Source: Methanobacterium sp.
GTDB lineage: Archaea > Methanobacteriota > Methanobacteria > Methanobacteriales > Methanobacteriaceae
Length of the DNA: 49,387 bases
Direction: 5' to 3'
NCBI GenBank assembly: GCA_019084405.1
Contig: JAHRFX010000113.1
Coordinates: 1-49,387, forward strand
This document shows, piece by piece, positions 8,873 to 17,291 of this stretch. The first letter of the stretch is position 1. Each line of letters starts with the position of its first letter. The notes under the pieces were generated by a model. The model had not been told where the DNA came from. It made no database searches and saw only the letters and a program-made list of their open reading frames with translations. Position numbers and translations under genes: made by a program.

Positions 8873-9259
8873 TTATTCCATTAATGATATGGCCCTGGTA
8901 GGGCAGGAAGATATGCAAAAACCGCACCCAATACATTTCTGATCATCAATATCGATATCCCAATTATCCATGATACCAATTGCATTCACCGGGCATAAGG
9001 AAACACATGCCCCACATTCAAAGCATTTTTCACTATCTTTTTTTACCACTTTCAATACCGGTGTGACTTCAATACCCTTTTCTTCCATGAAACTTATGCT
9101 TTCTGATTCCTGGGGCCCGCTGATATCCACCAGCATTTTACCCCCCCGTGGTGTAATATTAGCTTTTAGAATATTAAAATCAATATCATACAGTTTCATG
9201 GTATCTGAAATTATGGACTTATTGATTATGCTGGGTAAAAATTTTAACCACGCTTTCAT
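8873..9259 (-). CDS. NIL domain - 2[4Fe-4S] ferredoxin, homocysteine synthesis partner
   Basis: A 128-residue protein with an N-terminal NIL domain (about 15-75, with DISGPQESESISFMEEKGIEV) and two [4Fe-4S] motifs: CFECGACVSLCP near residue 78 and CIGCGFCISSCP near residue 109. It corresponds to the ferredoxin-like partner (MA1822 type in Methanosarcina acetivorans) of the COG1900 enzyme that makes homocysteine from aspartate semialdehyde and sulfide; it probably supplies electrons for reduction of a sulfur intermediate. GGGGGATC precedes the ATG. It lies 16 bases downstream of the COG1900 gene on the same strand, so the two form one transcription unit. Confidence 0.88.
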   Translation of the reverse strand: MKAWLKFLPSIINKSIISDTMKLYDIDFNILKANITPRGGKMLVDISGPQESESISFMEEKGIEVTPVLKVVKKDSEKCFECGACVSLCPVNAIGIMDNWDIDIDDQKCIGCGFCISSCPTRAISLME

Positions 9260-9275
9260 AATGATCCCCCATTTA

Positions 9276-10814
9276 TTATTTGTTTTTCCCTATCAAACGG
9301 GATATATCTTCTGCAGTTATCATACCTTTTACCTTACTATCTTTATCCACTATGGGAAGTCCTGATATATTGTGTTTATCTATTCTACGAGCAATTATAT
9401 CCACCGATTCATCTTCCCGGGCAATTATAACTTTTCTGGTCATCACTTCTTCCAATTTTGTTTTCCCCCGGGCAACAGCATCTGCGATATCCCATGATGT
9501 CACAATACCCGCTAATCTTCCATTACTATCCACCACTGGAAGGTGGTTGATATTGTTTTCCACCAGTTTTAAGGCTACTTCCTTAACAGGGTCGGTGGGA
9601 TGAGTTATGATTACCGGCTTACTTTCTATGTCCTTTACCATTTTAGAAGGTTTGCTAATATTCAATGGTTTTACTATCTGTCCTTGATTTGGTAGCATCT
9701 TAACTGGAGAGGATAAGAAAAAATCTCCTTTTTCAATCCATTTTTTTAGTTCTTCTGCCACCAGTGCTGCTCTTTTATAAGAAGAAAGGGGAGAGGTGGG
9801 TACCTCCATTCCATTAATTTCAATTTTTCCCGACTTCAATTCTTTGTAATTTGTTTCCTTAACAACTGGACGGCTTCTTCGAGGAACCCCATAGTCAAAT
9901 ATGCGGCATTTGATATCCTCATCACTTATAGCTGTTCTAAGAGCTATTTCCTCATTTAATATGGGAATAGGTACGCCGGCACCCACATAAAGGGTGGGAC
10001 CATAACGGGGCATGGTTCCCCCTCGAACATAATCCGGATTCATTTTCTTAAGGTCACCTTTAAGCATCAAGGTACCAGAAGGAGTTACAGGTACTCCCTT
10101 ATGACGATCTGCTTCAGTAAAATGCTGAGTTCCCTCACCAATAATATATCCTTCCGTTCCACACAAAAATATTCTGCTGCCTACCCCTAAAGTCTCCAGA
10201 TAAGGGTCATTTATTAAGGGGCTCAATTCTCCAGCACTGGAATATGTAACATTACCATAATTAGGAAGAAGTGTCCCCATATAAGTGTATAAAGTTTCTT
10301 CTGTGGAATTTACAGCCACAGCATAGTTCTGGTAGCAGTTCCGGGGGTTTATCATGGTAGCCTGATTTATATTATCCAGGGTAATATAGGTTTTAATTTT
10401 TTTAAGAGGATAGCAGTCAGTCCCATATGCTTCTGCTATTAATTCTACTTCTTTGCCCCTGATTAAATCTTCAATAACATGAGCCCCACCATAATCTAAT
10501 CCAATGTCCGGGTTCTGGTTGATTTGAGTTGCTCCCAGATAGGAATCAACTGCTGCTAAGCCAGAATACGCCTCCACCCCATTCAGATATGTTTTAGTCA
10601 TTTTTACAGGAGGATCACTATGACCAAAGTTTAAAAATGCTCCAGAAGAACACATTGCACCAAAAGTTCCTGTAGTTACCACATCAATTTCCTGGGCAGC
10701 AGTTTTACTACCCTTTTGCTGAACAATTTGAGTCATTTCAGCAGCAGTAACCACTACCGCTTCGCCTTCTTTTATTTTCTGGTTAATCTCTTCAATTGTT
10801 TTCAAATTTACCAC
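9276..10814 (-). CDS. L-aspartate semialdehyde sulfurtransferase (COG1900/DUF39 with CBS pair)
   Basis: A 512-residue protein: COG1900 (DUF39) domain at about 1-365 and two CBS motifs at about 385-510. Conserved cysteines appear at Cys55 (GAMCSSGA) and Cys134 (GTDCYP), plausible counterparts of the sulfur-carrying cysteines of the Methanosarcina MA1821 protein. Together with the adjacent NIL-ferredoxin it is expected to convert aspartate semialdehyde to homocysteine for methionine synthesis. The CBS pair, which usually binds adenosyl compounds such as SAM or ATP, suggests allosteric feedback; this is an inference. The start codon is GTG at 10814, with an alternative TTG at 10805; neither has a strong binding site. 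It is divergent from tldD across a 473-base AT-rich region. Confidence 0.88.
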   Translation of the reverse strand: MVNLKTIEEINQKIKEGEAVVVTAAEMTQIVQQKGSKTAAQEIDVVTTGTFGAMCSSGAFLNFGHSDPPVKMTKTYLNGVEAYSGLAAVDSYLGATQINQNPDIGLDYGGAHVIEDLIRGKEVELIAEAYGTDCYPLKKIKTYITLDNINQATMINPRNCYQNYAVAVNSTEETLYTYMGTLLPNYGNVTYSSAGELSPLINDPYLETLGVGSRIFLCGTEGYIIGEGTQHFTEADRHKGVPVTPSGTLMLKGDLKKMNPDYVRGGTMPRYGPTLYVGAGVPIPILNEEIALRTAISDEDIKCRIFDYGVPRRSRPVVKETNYKELKSGKIEINGMEVPTSPLSSYKRAALVAEELKKWIEKGDFFLSSPVKMLPNQGQIVKPLNISKPSKMVKDIESKPVIITHPTDPVKEVALKLVENNINHLPVVDSNGRLAGIVTSWDIADAVARGKTKLEEVMTRKVIIAREDESVDIIARRIDKHNISGLPIVDKDSKVKGMITAEDISRLIGKNK

Positions 10815-11287
10815 AACCGGTGCTAATGCTCTTTAAAAAAATTTTATCATTATAAAATTACTAAATTAAATAAGGGATAATTAAATCGGGTTTTAAATCC
10901 AATGTACGTAAATTTATTGATAATCAATTAAACATCATTTTCATGAACTAATATATTTTTAATTATTCCCTATATTAAAGTGTTGAATTTACAACCATTA
11001 AAATGTATTTTTTAAATAAAATGAAAATATTTAAATCTATAAATGGCCTTTTTGAATAATTTAAATTCAAAAAAATATGAAAATAGAGTTTAGAATCCTT
11101 TTTTTGAAATGAATTAATTAATTTAGAAAGTCTTAATCATTCTCTAGAATAGTCCATATTAAATAAAAGGATTAATCTAATTTTTAAATATTGATTTTAA
11201 AAAAATTTACAGGATTATATTAATAATATAAACAACCATATATGACACGAAGTAACTTAAATTAATTGTCAATAAAAGGGAGATATT
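10815..11287. other. 473-base divergent intergenic region
   Basis: No gene or RNA is recognisable. The region separates two divergent genes and should carry both promoters. It contains a perfect 9-bp inverted repeat, TTTTTGAAT (11049-11057) and ATTCAAAAA (11065-11073), with a 7-base spacer. TATA-like stretches occur near 11221-11245, and GGGAG lies 6 bases before the tldD ATG. The rest is low-complexity A/T. Confidence 0.5.
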
Positions 11288-12661
11288 ATGAAAAATCAGC
11301 TGGATATTGATTTATTTACCAAAATTATATCTTCAATTGAAGAAAATGCAGATTATGTTGATATCAGAGCCGGTAGTGGAGACAGCACATCTATTTTAAT
11401 GAAAGATGGGCAAATCCAGGAAATAAAATCTGGTTTCGATTTAGGGGTAAGAGTCAGGGTGCTGAAAGATGGTGCCTGGGGCTTTGCCCATACCAGTGAT
11501 TTATCTAAAATAGAAAAAACAGGGGATTATGCCCTTAAATTAGCAAACTCATTAAAAAGTGATGTGGAGTTAGCACCTGCCCCTGCAATCATGGATCATG
11601 TAAAGTCACCCGCAGATTTACTCCCCTCCACTATTTCTACCGAAGAAAAAAAAGAATTAATAAAAGAAGCAAATCATTCCGCCAGCTTAGATAAAGTAGT
11701 AAGTACCACTGTAAATTATGTTGATATGGAATCTAAAAGTGTTTTTTTGAGTTCAGAAAGTTCAGAAATAACCATGGAAGAATCTAAAGTAGGATTATTC
11801 CTTAATGCAGTTGCTTCATCCGGGGAAGTGATTCAATTTGGCCATGGGAGCTTAGGTGGTGCAAGAGGATTTGAAGTTCTAAAAAAAGCAGATATTGAAA
11901 AATTTGGGCGAAAAATCGCACAAAAAGCCGTTAGACTTCTAGAGGCAAATAAACCACCTTCTGGAAAATTCCCTGTTTTAACTGATTGCGAATTAACCGG
12001 CGTTTTTATCCATGAAGCACTGGGACATGCCGCTGAAGCAGACCTTATACTGCAGAATGATTCCATACTGAAAGATAAAATGGGAGATCGAATTGGATCA
12101 GAAATGGTCACCATCATCGATGATGCCAGTATGGATGCTTTTGGTTACTATGCCTATGATGCCGAAGGAACCAGAACTGCGGAAAATGTGCTGGTGGATA
12201 AAGGTGTACTTAATTCCGTTTTAAGTTCCAGGGAAACAGCTTCTAAATTAAATATTAAATCTTCAGGGAATGCCCGTTCTATAATAAGTGAGCAACCCAT
12301 AGTTAGAATGAGTAATACTTATTTGAAACCAGGTGAACTTAAATTTGAAGAATTATTAGAAGATATGAAAAATGGAATTTATCTTAAAGGATCTCGTGGA
12401 GGTCAGGTTGATACCGGTAAGGGTATATTTCAATTTAATGCTTCAGAATCATTCCAGATAGAAAATGGAGAAATAAAAACTCTTTTAAGAGATGTTTCAC
12501 TCTCTGGAAATATTTTGGAAACTCTATTAAAGGTGGATGGTGTTGGATCTGATTTTAAAATGAGTATAGGTTTTTGTGGTAAATCAGGTCAAACCGCTCC
12601 GGTAGGGGATGGTGGACCACATGTACGGGTAAGTGAAGCTATGGTAGGGGGTGCTCAGTAA
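11288..12661 (+). CDS. tldD: TldD-like metalloprotease (TldD/PmbA family)
   Basis: A 457-residue protein with the HEALGH zinc-binding motif at residues 242-247 (GVFIHEALGHAAEADL), which marks the catalytic TldD subunit rather than the PmbA/TldE subunit. In bacteria TldD and TldE form a heterodimer that degrades unfolded peptides and processes microcin-type peptides; archaeal TldD has been described as a peptidase. The conserved C-terminal segment includes GSRGGQVDTGKGIFQF and GKSGQTAPVGDGGPHVRV. GGGAG precedes the ATG. The stop overlaps the AMMECR1 start (TAATG), so the two are coupled. No TldE gene is in the window. Confidence 0.92.
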   Translation: MKNQLDIDLFTKIISSIEENADYVDIRAGSGDSTSILMKDGQIQEIKSGFDLGVRVRVLKDGAWGFAHTSDLSKIEKTGDYALKLANSLKSDVELAPAPAIMDHVKSPADLLPSTISTEEKKELIKEANHSASLDKVVSTTVNYVDMESKSVFLSSESSEITMEESKVGLFLNAVASSGEVIQFGHGSLGGARGFEVLKKADIEKFGRKIAQKAVRLLEANKPPSGKFPVLTDCELTGVFIHEALGHAAEADLILQNDSILKDKMGDRIGSEMVTIIDDASMDAFGYYAYDAEGTRTAENVLVDKGVLNSVLSSRETASKLNIKSSGNARSIISEQPIVRMSNTYLKPGELKFEELLEDMKNGIYLKGSRGGQVDTGKGIFQFNASESFQIENGEIKTLLRDVSLSGNILETLLKVDGVGSDFKMSIGFCGKSGQTAPVGDGGPHVRVSEAMVGGAQ

Positions 12662-13227
12662 TGATATCCTCTCAAGAAGGAAATTTTTTAATAAAAGTGG
12701 CTAGAAATGCCATTGCAACATATTTAAGTGAAAAAAAGATTATGGAAATACCTGACGATACCCCTGATTCTCTAATGGAAAAAAGAGGGGCTTTTGTTAC
12801 CATCAATGAGTCTGGAAATTTAAGGGGTTGTATCGGGTACTCTGAACCAATAAAACCTCTGATAAATACCGTTATTGAAGTAGCCATCTCTGCTGCTACT
12901 TCTGATCCTCGTTTTTATCCCCTTCAAAAAACTGACCTTGAAAAAATATCTTTAGAAGTAAGTGTTTTGAGTAAACCTCATCTCATACAGGTTACTGAAC
13001 CTCAGGAATATTTAGAAAAAGTTGAGGTGAATAAAGACGGACTGATAGTTGAAAAAGGGTTTTATAAGGGATTACTTCTTCCCCAGGTTGCTACTGAATG
13101 GGGTTGGGACTCAGAAGAGTTATTATGTAATACCTGTATGAAAGCAGGTTTATCTCCTGATTGCTGGCTAGATCCAGATACGCAAGTATATAATTTCCAG
13201 GCTCAAGTTTTCCAGGAAAAACAATAA
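12661..13227 (+). CDS. AMMECR1-domain protein
   Basis: A 188-residue member of the AMMECR1 family, present in archaea, bacteria and eukaryotes. The hallmark LRGCIGY is at residues 54-60, with conserved ISAATSDPRFYPL and the C-terminal LLPQVATEWGWDSEELL and CNTCMKAGL. The biochemical role is not established, though the fold suggests a nucleic-acid or small-molecule enzyme. Translation is coupled to tldD (start codon overlaps the stop), which argues for a shared process. The start codon is fixed by this overlap. There is no recognisable terminator in the 225 bases before the next gene. Confidence 0.92.
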   Translation: MISSQEGNFLIKVARNAIATYLSEKKIMEIPDDTPDSLMEKRGAFVTINESGNLRGCIGYSEPIKPLINTVIEVAISAATSDPRFYPLQKTDLEKISLEVSVLSKPHLIQVTEPQEYLEKVEVNKDGLIVEKGFYKGLLLPQVATEWGWDSEELLCNTCMKAGLSPDCWLDPDTQVYNFQAQVFQEKQ

Positions 13228-13414
13228 TAATAAGGTAAAGATAAAAAATATGGCTGAATTTAGTTCATATTATATGCCAGCTCAAACATACAATGAATAT
13301 AGTTAATTTAATTTATTAACCTTTAATTAAAATTATTGAATTTTTCAATTGCTGTAAAATTCAAAAAAGAATATCAATTAATAAAATTCTGATGTTTTAA
13401 ATTTAATCTTACTA

Positions 13415-13423
13415 TTTATAAAT
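13415..13423 (+). promoter_or_regulatory. TATA box upstream of the NOG1-like gene
   Basis: TTTATAAAT lies 30 bases before the ATG at 13453 and is the clearest TATA element in this gap. The implied transcript would have a leader of only a few bases, just including the GAGTGAT binding site. Confidence 0.5.
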
Positions 13424-13452
13424 ATTTACCAAATACAAAATAGAGTGATTTA

Positions 13453-14436
13453 ATGCTAATTCCAACAATTCCCACTACTGAAGAACTTCTAGATAAAGGT
13501 TTCAGGAGAGCAAAAAAAGCGGCTGGTTTAGTGAGGACCTCCAAGATTCCAAGATATAAAAAATCAAAAAGGATTGAAGAAACCAGAGTTATAACTGCCT
13601 GTCAGGTTATCAAAGATAGAATAAAGTTAATTTTAGATCGTGTGCCAGATATTGAATCTTTACCCGAGTTTTATCAGGACTATATAGACGTGGCTGTAGG
13701 TGTTGACCCCATGAAACAATCACTTGGTGGTTTAAACTGGTCCATAGGAATCATAACTCAGCTTGAAAAAGATTATGCATCCCGTATACGACGTTCACCA
13801 CCTGAAAAAGCAGCTCAACTTAGAAAACAAGCCTTTGGTAGGGTATCTTCTGTGGTTAATAAAATAGGAGATGATTTAAATTTTTTAGATTTTGCCAAGC
13901 AAAAACTGAGAAACATGCCCACTGTTGATTTTGATGCCACCACGGTGGTTATAGCCGGATTTCCCAATGTAGGTAAATCCACTCTTCTACGTAAACTAAC
14001 CACTGCTGAACCTAAAGTAGCTGATTACCCATTTACCACTAAAGGTATACAGATTGGTCATTTAGAGAGGAAATGGAAAAAAATTCAAATAATAGACACT
14101 CCGGGGCTCCTGGACAGACCTATAAAAGACATGAATAATATTGAACTCCGGGCCATGGTAGCCCTGGAACATCTGGCAGATGTGATTTTATTTATATTTG
14201 ATGCTTCAGAAAGTTGTGGTTACCCCATGGAAAGTCAATTCAATCTTCTAAAAGAAGTAGAAAAGGTTTTCAAAACCCCTGTTATCTGTCTATTTAATAA
14301 AATGGATTTAACAGATAACATTAAGTATTTAGAACAATACATTAATATGGTGGAAGATCCATTGATGATTTCTGCCTCCCAGGGTACGGGGGTTTCAGAA
14401 ATAATTGAAAGGCTGGAGGAATTTGGTGAACGATAA
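13453..14436 (+). CDS. NOG1-family GTPase
   Basis: A 327-residue GTP-binding protein of the Obg/NOG1 group. The basic N-terminal helical domain (about 1-155) matches the NOG1 N-terminus. The G domain has G1 GFPNVGKS (169-176), a DYPFTT switch I segment, G3 DTPG, and G4 NKMD within CLFNKMDLTD. Eukaryotic NOG1 acts in maturation of the 60S ribosomal subunit, so an archaeal role in 50S assembly is likely but inferred. The long C-terminal extension of eukaryotic NOG1 is absent, as usual in archaea. The gene overlaps the next gene, hsp20, by 11 bases. Confidence 0.92.
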   Translation: MLIPTIPTTEELLDKGFRRAKKAAGLVRTSKIPRYKKSKRIEETRVITACQVIKDRIKLILDRVPDIESLPEFYQDYIDVAVGVDPMKQSLGGLNWSIGIITQLEKDYASRIRRSPPEKAAQLRKQAFGRVSSVVNKIGDDLNFLDFAKQKLRNMPTVDFDATTVVIAGFPNVGKSTLLRKLTTAEPKVADYPFTTKGIQIGHLERKWKKIQIIDTPGLLDRPIKDMNNIELRAMVALEHLADVILFIFDASESCGYPMESQFNLLKEVEKVFKTPVICLFNKMDLTDNIKYLEQYINMVEDPLMISASQGTGVSEIIERLEEFGER

Positions 14437-14911
14437 GAAAAAATTAGAACGGCAAATCGAAAAGCAGAAAGATAAATTAGAAAAAGGAAGAACTGTTGCA
14501 GAGAAAATGATGGATGATATGGTTAAAAGCATAAAAGAGATGCAGGGTGACCTGGAGAGAAAAATATCCGAATATACTGAAGCAGTGCCTGAAAAGCCTT
14601 ATATGGATTTAATTGAAACTGAAGATATGATAGTGGTAAAAACTGATCTTCCTGGCGTTAATAAAGAAAATATAGGAATAGAACTCACTGAAGATACGTT
14701 AACAGTTTCAGCTACTTTCAACGAAGAAATAGAAATAGAAGAATCCAATTACATTAAAAAAGAACGGAAGTACGGTCAGGCTATGAGACAGATTACCCTC
14801 CCTGCAGAAGTCAAAGTAGAAGAAGCCAGTGCCAAGTTTGATAACGGTGTTTTAAGCATTGAATTACCAAAAGTGAAAGTAAAGACAAAATTCAATGTGG
14901 AAATTAAATAA
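14426..14911 (+). CDS. hsp20: small heat-shock protein, Hsp20/alpha-crystallin
   Basis: A 161-residue ATP-independent holdase chaperone. A charged, coiled-coil-prone N-terminal arm (about 1-55) precedes the alpha-crystallin domain (about 60-155), which contains VVKTDLPGVNKENI and ASAKFDNGVLSIELPK; the I-x-I/V tail is represented by the final VKTKFNVEIK. The start is a GTG at 14426, 6 bases after GGAGG; the frame is open to a TTG at 14405, which has no binding site. The start lies inside the NOG1-like gene, so expression is likely coupled to a ribosome-assembly GTPase. A GC-stem terminator follows. Confidence 0.92.
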   Translation: MNDKKKLERQIEKQKDKLEKGRTVAEKMMDDMVKSIKEMQGDLERKISEYTEAVPEKPYMDLIETEDMIVVKTDLPGVNKENIGIELTEDTLTVSATFNEEIEIEESNYIKKERKYGQAMRQITLPAEVKVEEASAKFDNGVLSIELPKVKVKTKFNVEIK

Positions 14912-14925
14912 GTAGCTTTTAGAAT

Positions 14926-14949
14926 AGGGGATAAAACCCCTTTTTTATT
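14926..14949 (+). terminator. hairpin terminator after hsp20
   Basis: AGGGG (14926-14930) and CCCCT (14937-14941) form a 5-bp stem with a 6-base loop, followed directly by a run of six T and further T-rich sequence. It begins 14 bases after the hsp20 stop. Confidence 0.7.
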
Positions 14950-15055
14950 TTAATTAAATTAAGTCCTTTTGAATTTTATTAAATTTAATTTTAAGATTTT
15001 AGCATTTCAATTTTTGAATAAAAGTTTATTTCTTTAAGGTTTAAATAAAAAATTG

Positions 15056-16060
15056 TTAATAACGAACCTTGCCAATGTGTCTGGTGTTTCCCGGGTCTTC
15101 CCCATTATAATGGGCCAGATAATAGGTGAACCATTCTAGTGGAATTACCAGAACAAATGGAGCTAAGATATTATTAATATTACTATAATCCTGCATCCTG
15201 AAAATAATATTTTTAGTGCCTAAATTTTCACAAAATTGAATGCCATTCAGGGTAACTTCATCACCGGGGTATCCCGCATCTAAAAATATGACTGGAACAT
15301 TTTTTTCCACTCTTTCTATTAAACCATGACGAAATTCCCCGGAATATAGTGGGCAGGCATGTTTTAAAGCCCCCTCCATTAACATGGTCATGGCCAGTTT
15401 ATAGGCAAGGCCATAGTTGGGTCCGCTTCCCATACAGTAAAAAATATCCTCATCTTTGAGTTCTAATGCCCTCTTCTTATTATCTTCTCTGGTGGTTTTG
15501 ATCAATTCATCCATTAAAGAAGGGATATAATGGAGTTCTTTTAAAATTTCCCGGGAGGCGCTAGAATCATGTGCCCCAAATAAAATTTTATAAAGACACA
15601 TAAGCTGAGTAATGTAAGTTTTAGTTCCAAGAATCGCTTTTTCCGGACCACATCTGGTGAGAATAGCTTCTTCTGATTCTTTCATCATGGAACTATCCTC
15701 TTCATTGGTAATGGAAATTGTTTTTAAATTTAAATCATTTGCTTTTCTTAAAGCAGCCAGTGTATCAGCAGTTTCGCCAGATTGAGAAGTGAATATTACT
15801 CCGGTGTTGTCCTGATCAATATTTTTATGATAATAAAATTCATAACCAGTATAAACATCCACATTAGCATCTACAACCATATTTATGGCATCTCTGGCAG
15901 AATAACATGTGGATAATGAACTACCACATCCTACCAGAAATATACGCTCCATTTCAGATAATTCTTCTGATATTTCTTTAAGATGAGAATTTTCAGCATT
16001 TAGCGTGTTTATAAGAGCCATTGGTTGTTCCAGTATCTCTTTGTGCATGTCATATTCCAT
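15056..16060 (-). CDS. SIS-domain sugar isomerase-like protein (GlmS C-terminal/AgaS type)
   Basis: A 334-residue protein with two SIS domains. The first has GCGSSLSTCYSARDA and SQSGETADTLAALR (phosphosugar-binding serines); the second has MGSGPNYGLAYKLAM and the glutamate-containing EGALKHACPLYSGEFRHG. It resembles the isomerase half of glucosamine-6-phosphate synthase or AgaS/FrlB deglycase proteins but lacks the N-terminal glutaminase domain, so it may be an aldose-ketose isomerase or deaminase acting on an amino sugar phosphate; the substrate is unknown. The ATG at 16060 follows GGAGGT with 7 bases spacing; an upstream ATG at 16075 is less likely. It is 78 bases downstream of thiN on the same strand. 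Confidence 0.85.
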   Translation of the reverse strand: MEYDMHKEILEQPMALINTLNAENSHLKEISEELSEMERIFLVGCGSSLSTCYSARDAINMVVDANVDVYTGYEFYYHKNIDQDNTGVIFTSQSGETADTLAALRKANDLNLKTISITNEEDSSMMKESEEAILTRCGPEKAILGTKTYITQLMCLYKILFGAHDSSASREILKELHYIPSLMDELIKTTREDNKKRALELKDEDIFYCMGSGPNYGLAYKLAMTMLMEGALKHACPLYSGEFRHGLIERVEKNVPVIFLDAGYPGDEVTLNGIQFCENLGTKNIIFRMQDYSNINNILAPFVLVIPLEWFTYYLAHYNGEDPGNTRHIGKVRY

Positions 16061-16137
16061 GATTATTACCTCCATATGATAGTATTATGATATTTAGTGA
16101 TTAAATATAAAATAAGTAAAAAGTTAAATTTATTTAA

Positions 16138-16692
16138 CTATATATTAATATTTTTGTAGAGTCTGGATATACAATCTGCAGTCCTGGCTGCTTCTACCGC
16201 ATCAGGAGCAAGTAGACATATAATTGGTTCTTTACCCCAAGCACCTTTATGGTAAATAACATCAGGGACCTGCCCTAATTTTTTAACTGACTCTTTTACT
16301 CCCCAGGGGATGGTTCCACCTTCTATGATGCTTATATTTTCTGGTTCCTGGTTCCGATCATAAGAAGAAACCAGAAGCCCCAGTTTTTTACATAGCTTGA
16401 TTATAGTGGGATCATATCTTAGATTAATAGCACTCCGCTTTTGGGGATCGTATTTTAAAATATTCAAAACCATTCGGGCCATATGAGAAGAAGCCCCAAA
16501 TTCAGGATCCCTGCAGACTATCACCTTGTTGTGGGCCGTGGTTATTCTACCAGGAAAACCAGCCACATCTTCCACCTTTTTAGCATTTTCTTTAGCCATC
16601 ACCAGGTTTGTCCTGACTTCCGGTACCAGTTGCGCGAAATCCTCAGAATCTTTTAAAATTTTAATGGCCTTTTTAAGGTTCTCTAATTCCAT
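16138..16692 (-). CDS. thiN: thiamine-phosphate synthase, ThiN type, stand-alone
   Basis: A 184-residue ThiN domain protein. ThiN condenses HMP-pyrophosphate with thiazole phosphate to thiamine phosphate and replaces ThiE in many archaea, where it is usually fused to ThiD. Conserved features are GRITTAHNKVIV, PEFGASSHMARMVL, a KRSAINLRYDP segment, SSYDRNQEPE, and EGGTIPWGVKESV followed by PDVIYHKGAWGKEP. There is no ThiD (kinase) domain and no obvious N-terminal helix-turn-helix, so the enzyme would work with a separate kinase, or act as a ligand-sensing ThiN homologue. A weak AGGA precedes the ATG. Confidence 0.87.
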   Translation of the reverse strand: MELENLKKAIKILKDSEDFAQLVPEVRTNLVMAKENAKKVEDVAGFPGRITTAHNKVIVCRDPEFGASSHMARMVLNILKYDPQKRSAINLRYDPTIIKLCKKLGLLVSSYDRNQEPENISIIEGGTIPWGVKESVKKLGQVPDVIYHKGAWGKEPIICLLAPDAVEAARTADCISRLYKNINI

Positions 16693-16832
16693 GTTCCTAC
16701 TATAAATTTAATTAAATATAACCATTTGCATGAAATGAATTTAAAGATAAATGGATACCATGTATACTCAAATTTTATCAATAAGATATTATGAATTGTT
16801 AGATAAGATATCATATTAATAGGAGGATTATG

Positions 16833-17290
16833 ATGGAAAAGGTAAGTACATTTAAAGGCATAAGTGGACAGTTAGGGGCTTTTAAAAAGCAAGTGGAATC
16901 TGCGGAAAATGTTGTGTTTGCAGGAGTACCTGGAGTGTGCACTCCCTTTGCCCAGCTTTTAGCTTATGCTATAGGGATAAAAGAAATTTTTTTATACCAA
17001 ACACTGAAATTGAAAATGCACGGAAAATGAAATTGACTGATTATGGAATTGAAATAGGACGTTTATCTCAATTTGAAGCAGATGTTCTGGTTATACTTGG
17101 TGGTTTGGCCCTGCCCCGAATTGGTTCGGAAATTTCAGCCGTGCAAGAATTAATTAAAAAGAGTGTAAATAATGAGTGTTCTATAATAGGTGTCTGTTTC
17201 ATGGACATTTTTAGAAAAAGTAGTTAGGACCAGAAAATCAAATTTGACTCAATTATCAATGTAGACCTTGAAGGATATGTGCTGGAATAA
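16833..17290 (+). pseudogene. DUF2124-family gene with a frameshift and an in-frame stop
   Basis: The first 50 or so codons (with VVFAGVPGVCTPFAQLLAYA) read in one frame. After the T7 run at 16988-16994 the homology continues one frame over as FFIPNTEIENARKMKL and LVILGGLALPRIGSEIS. One more T in that run would restore the frame. Further on an in-frame TAG (17225-17227) stands where a TGG tryptophan is expected, followed by the conserved DQKIKFDSIINVDLEGYVLE and a natural TAA at 17290. A full product would be about 152 residues, the usual size of this uncharacterised archaeal family. The start has AGGAGG. The original stop would end just before the DUF447 start, so the two were probably cotranscribed. 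Either decay or sequence error could explain both lesions. Confidence 0.8.
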
Positions 17291-17291
17291 C

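Noticed and set aside
15056..16060. Complete glucosamine-6-phosphate synthase
   Set aside because: There is no N-terminal glutaminase domain with its catalytic cysteine; only the two SIS domains are present.
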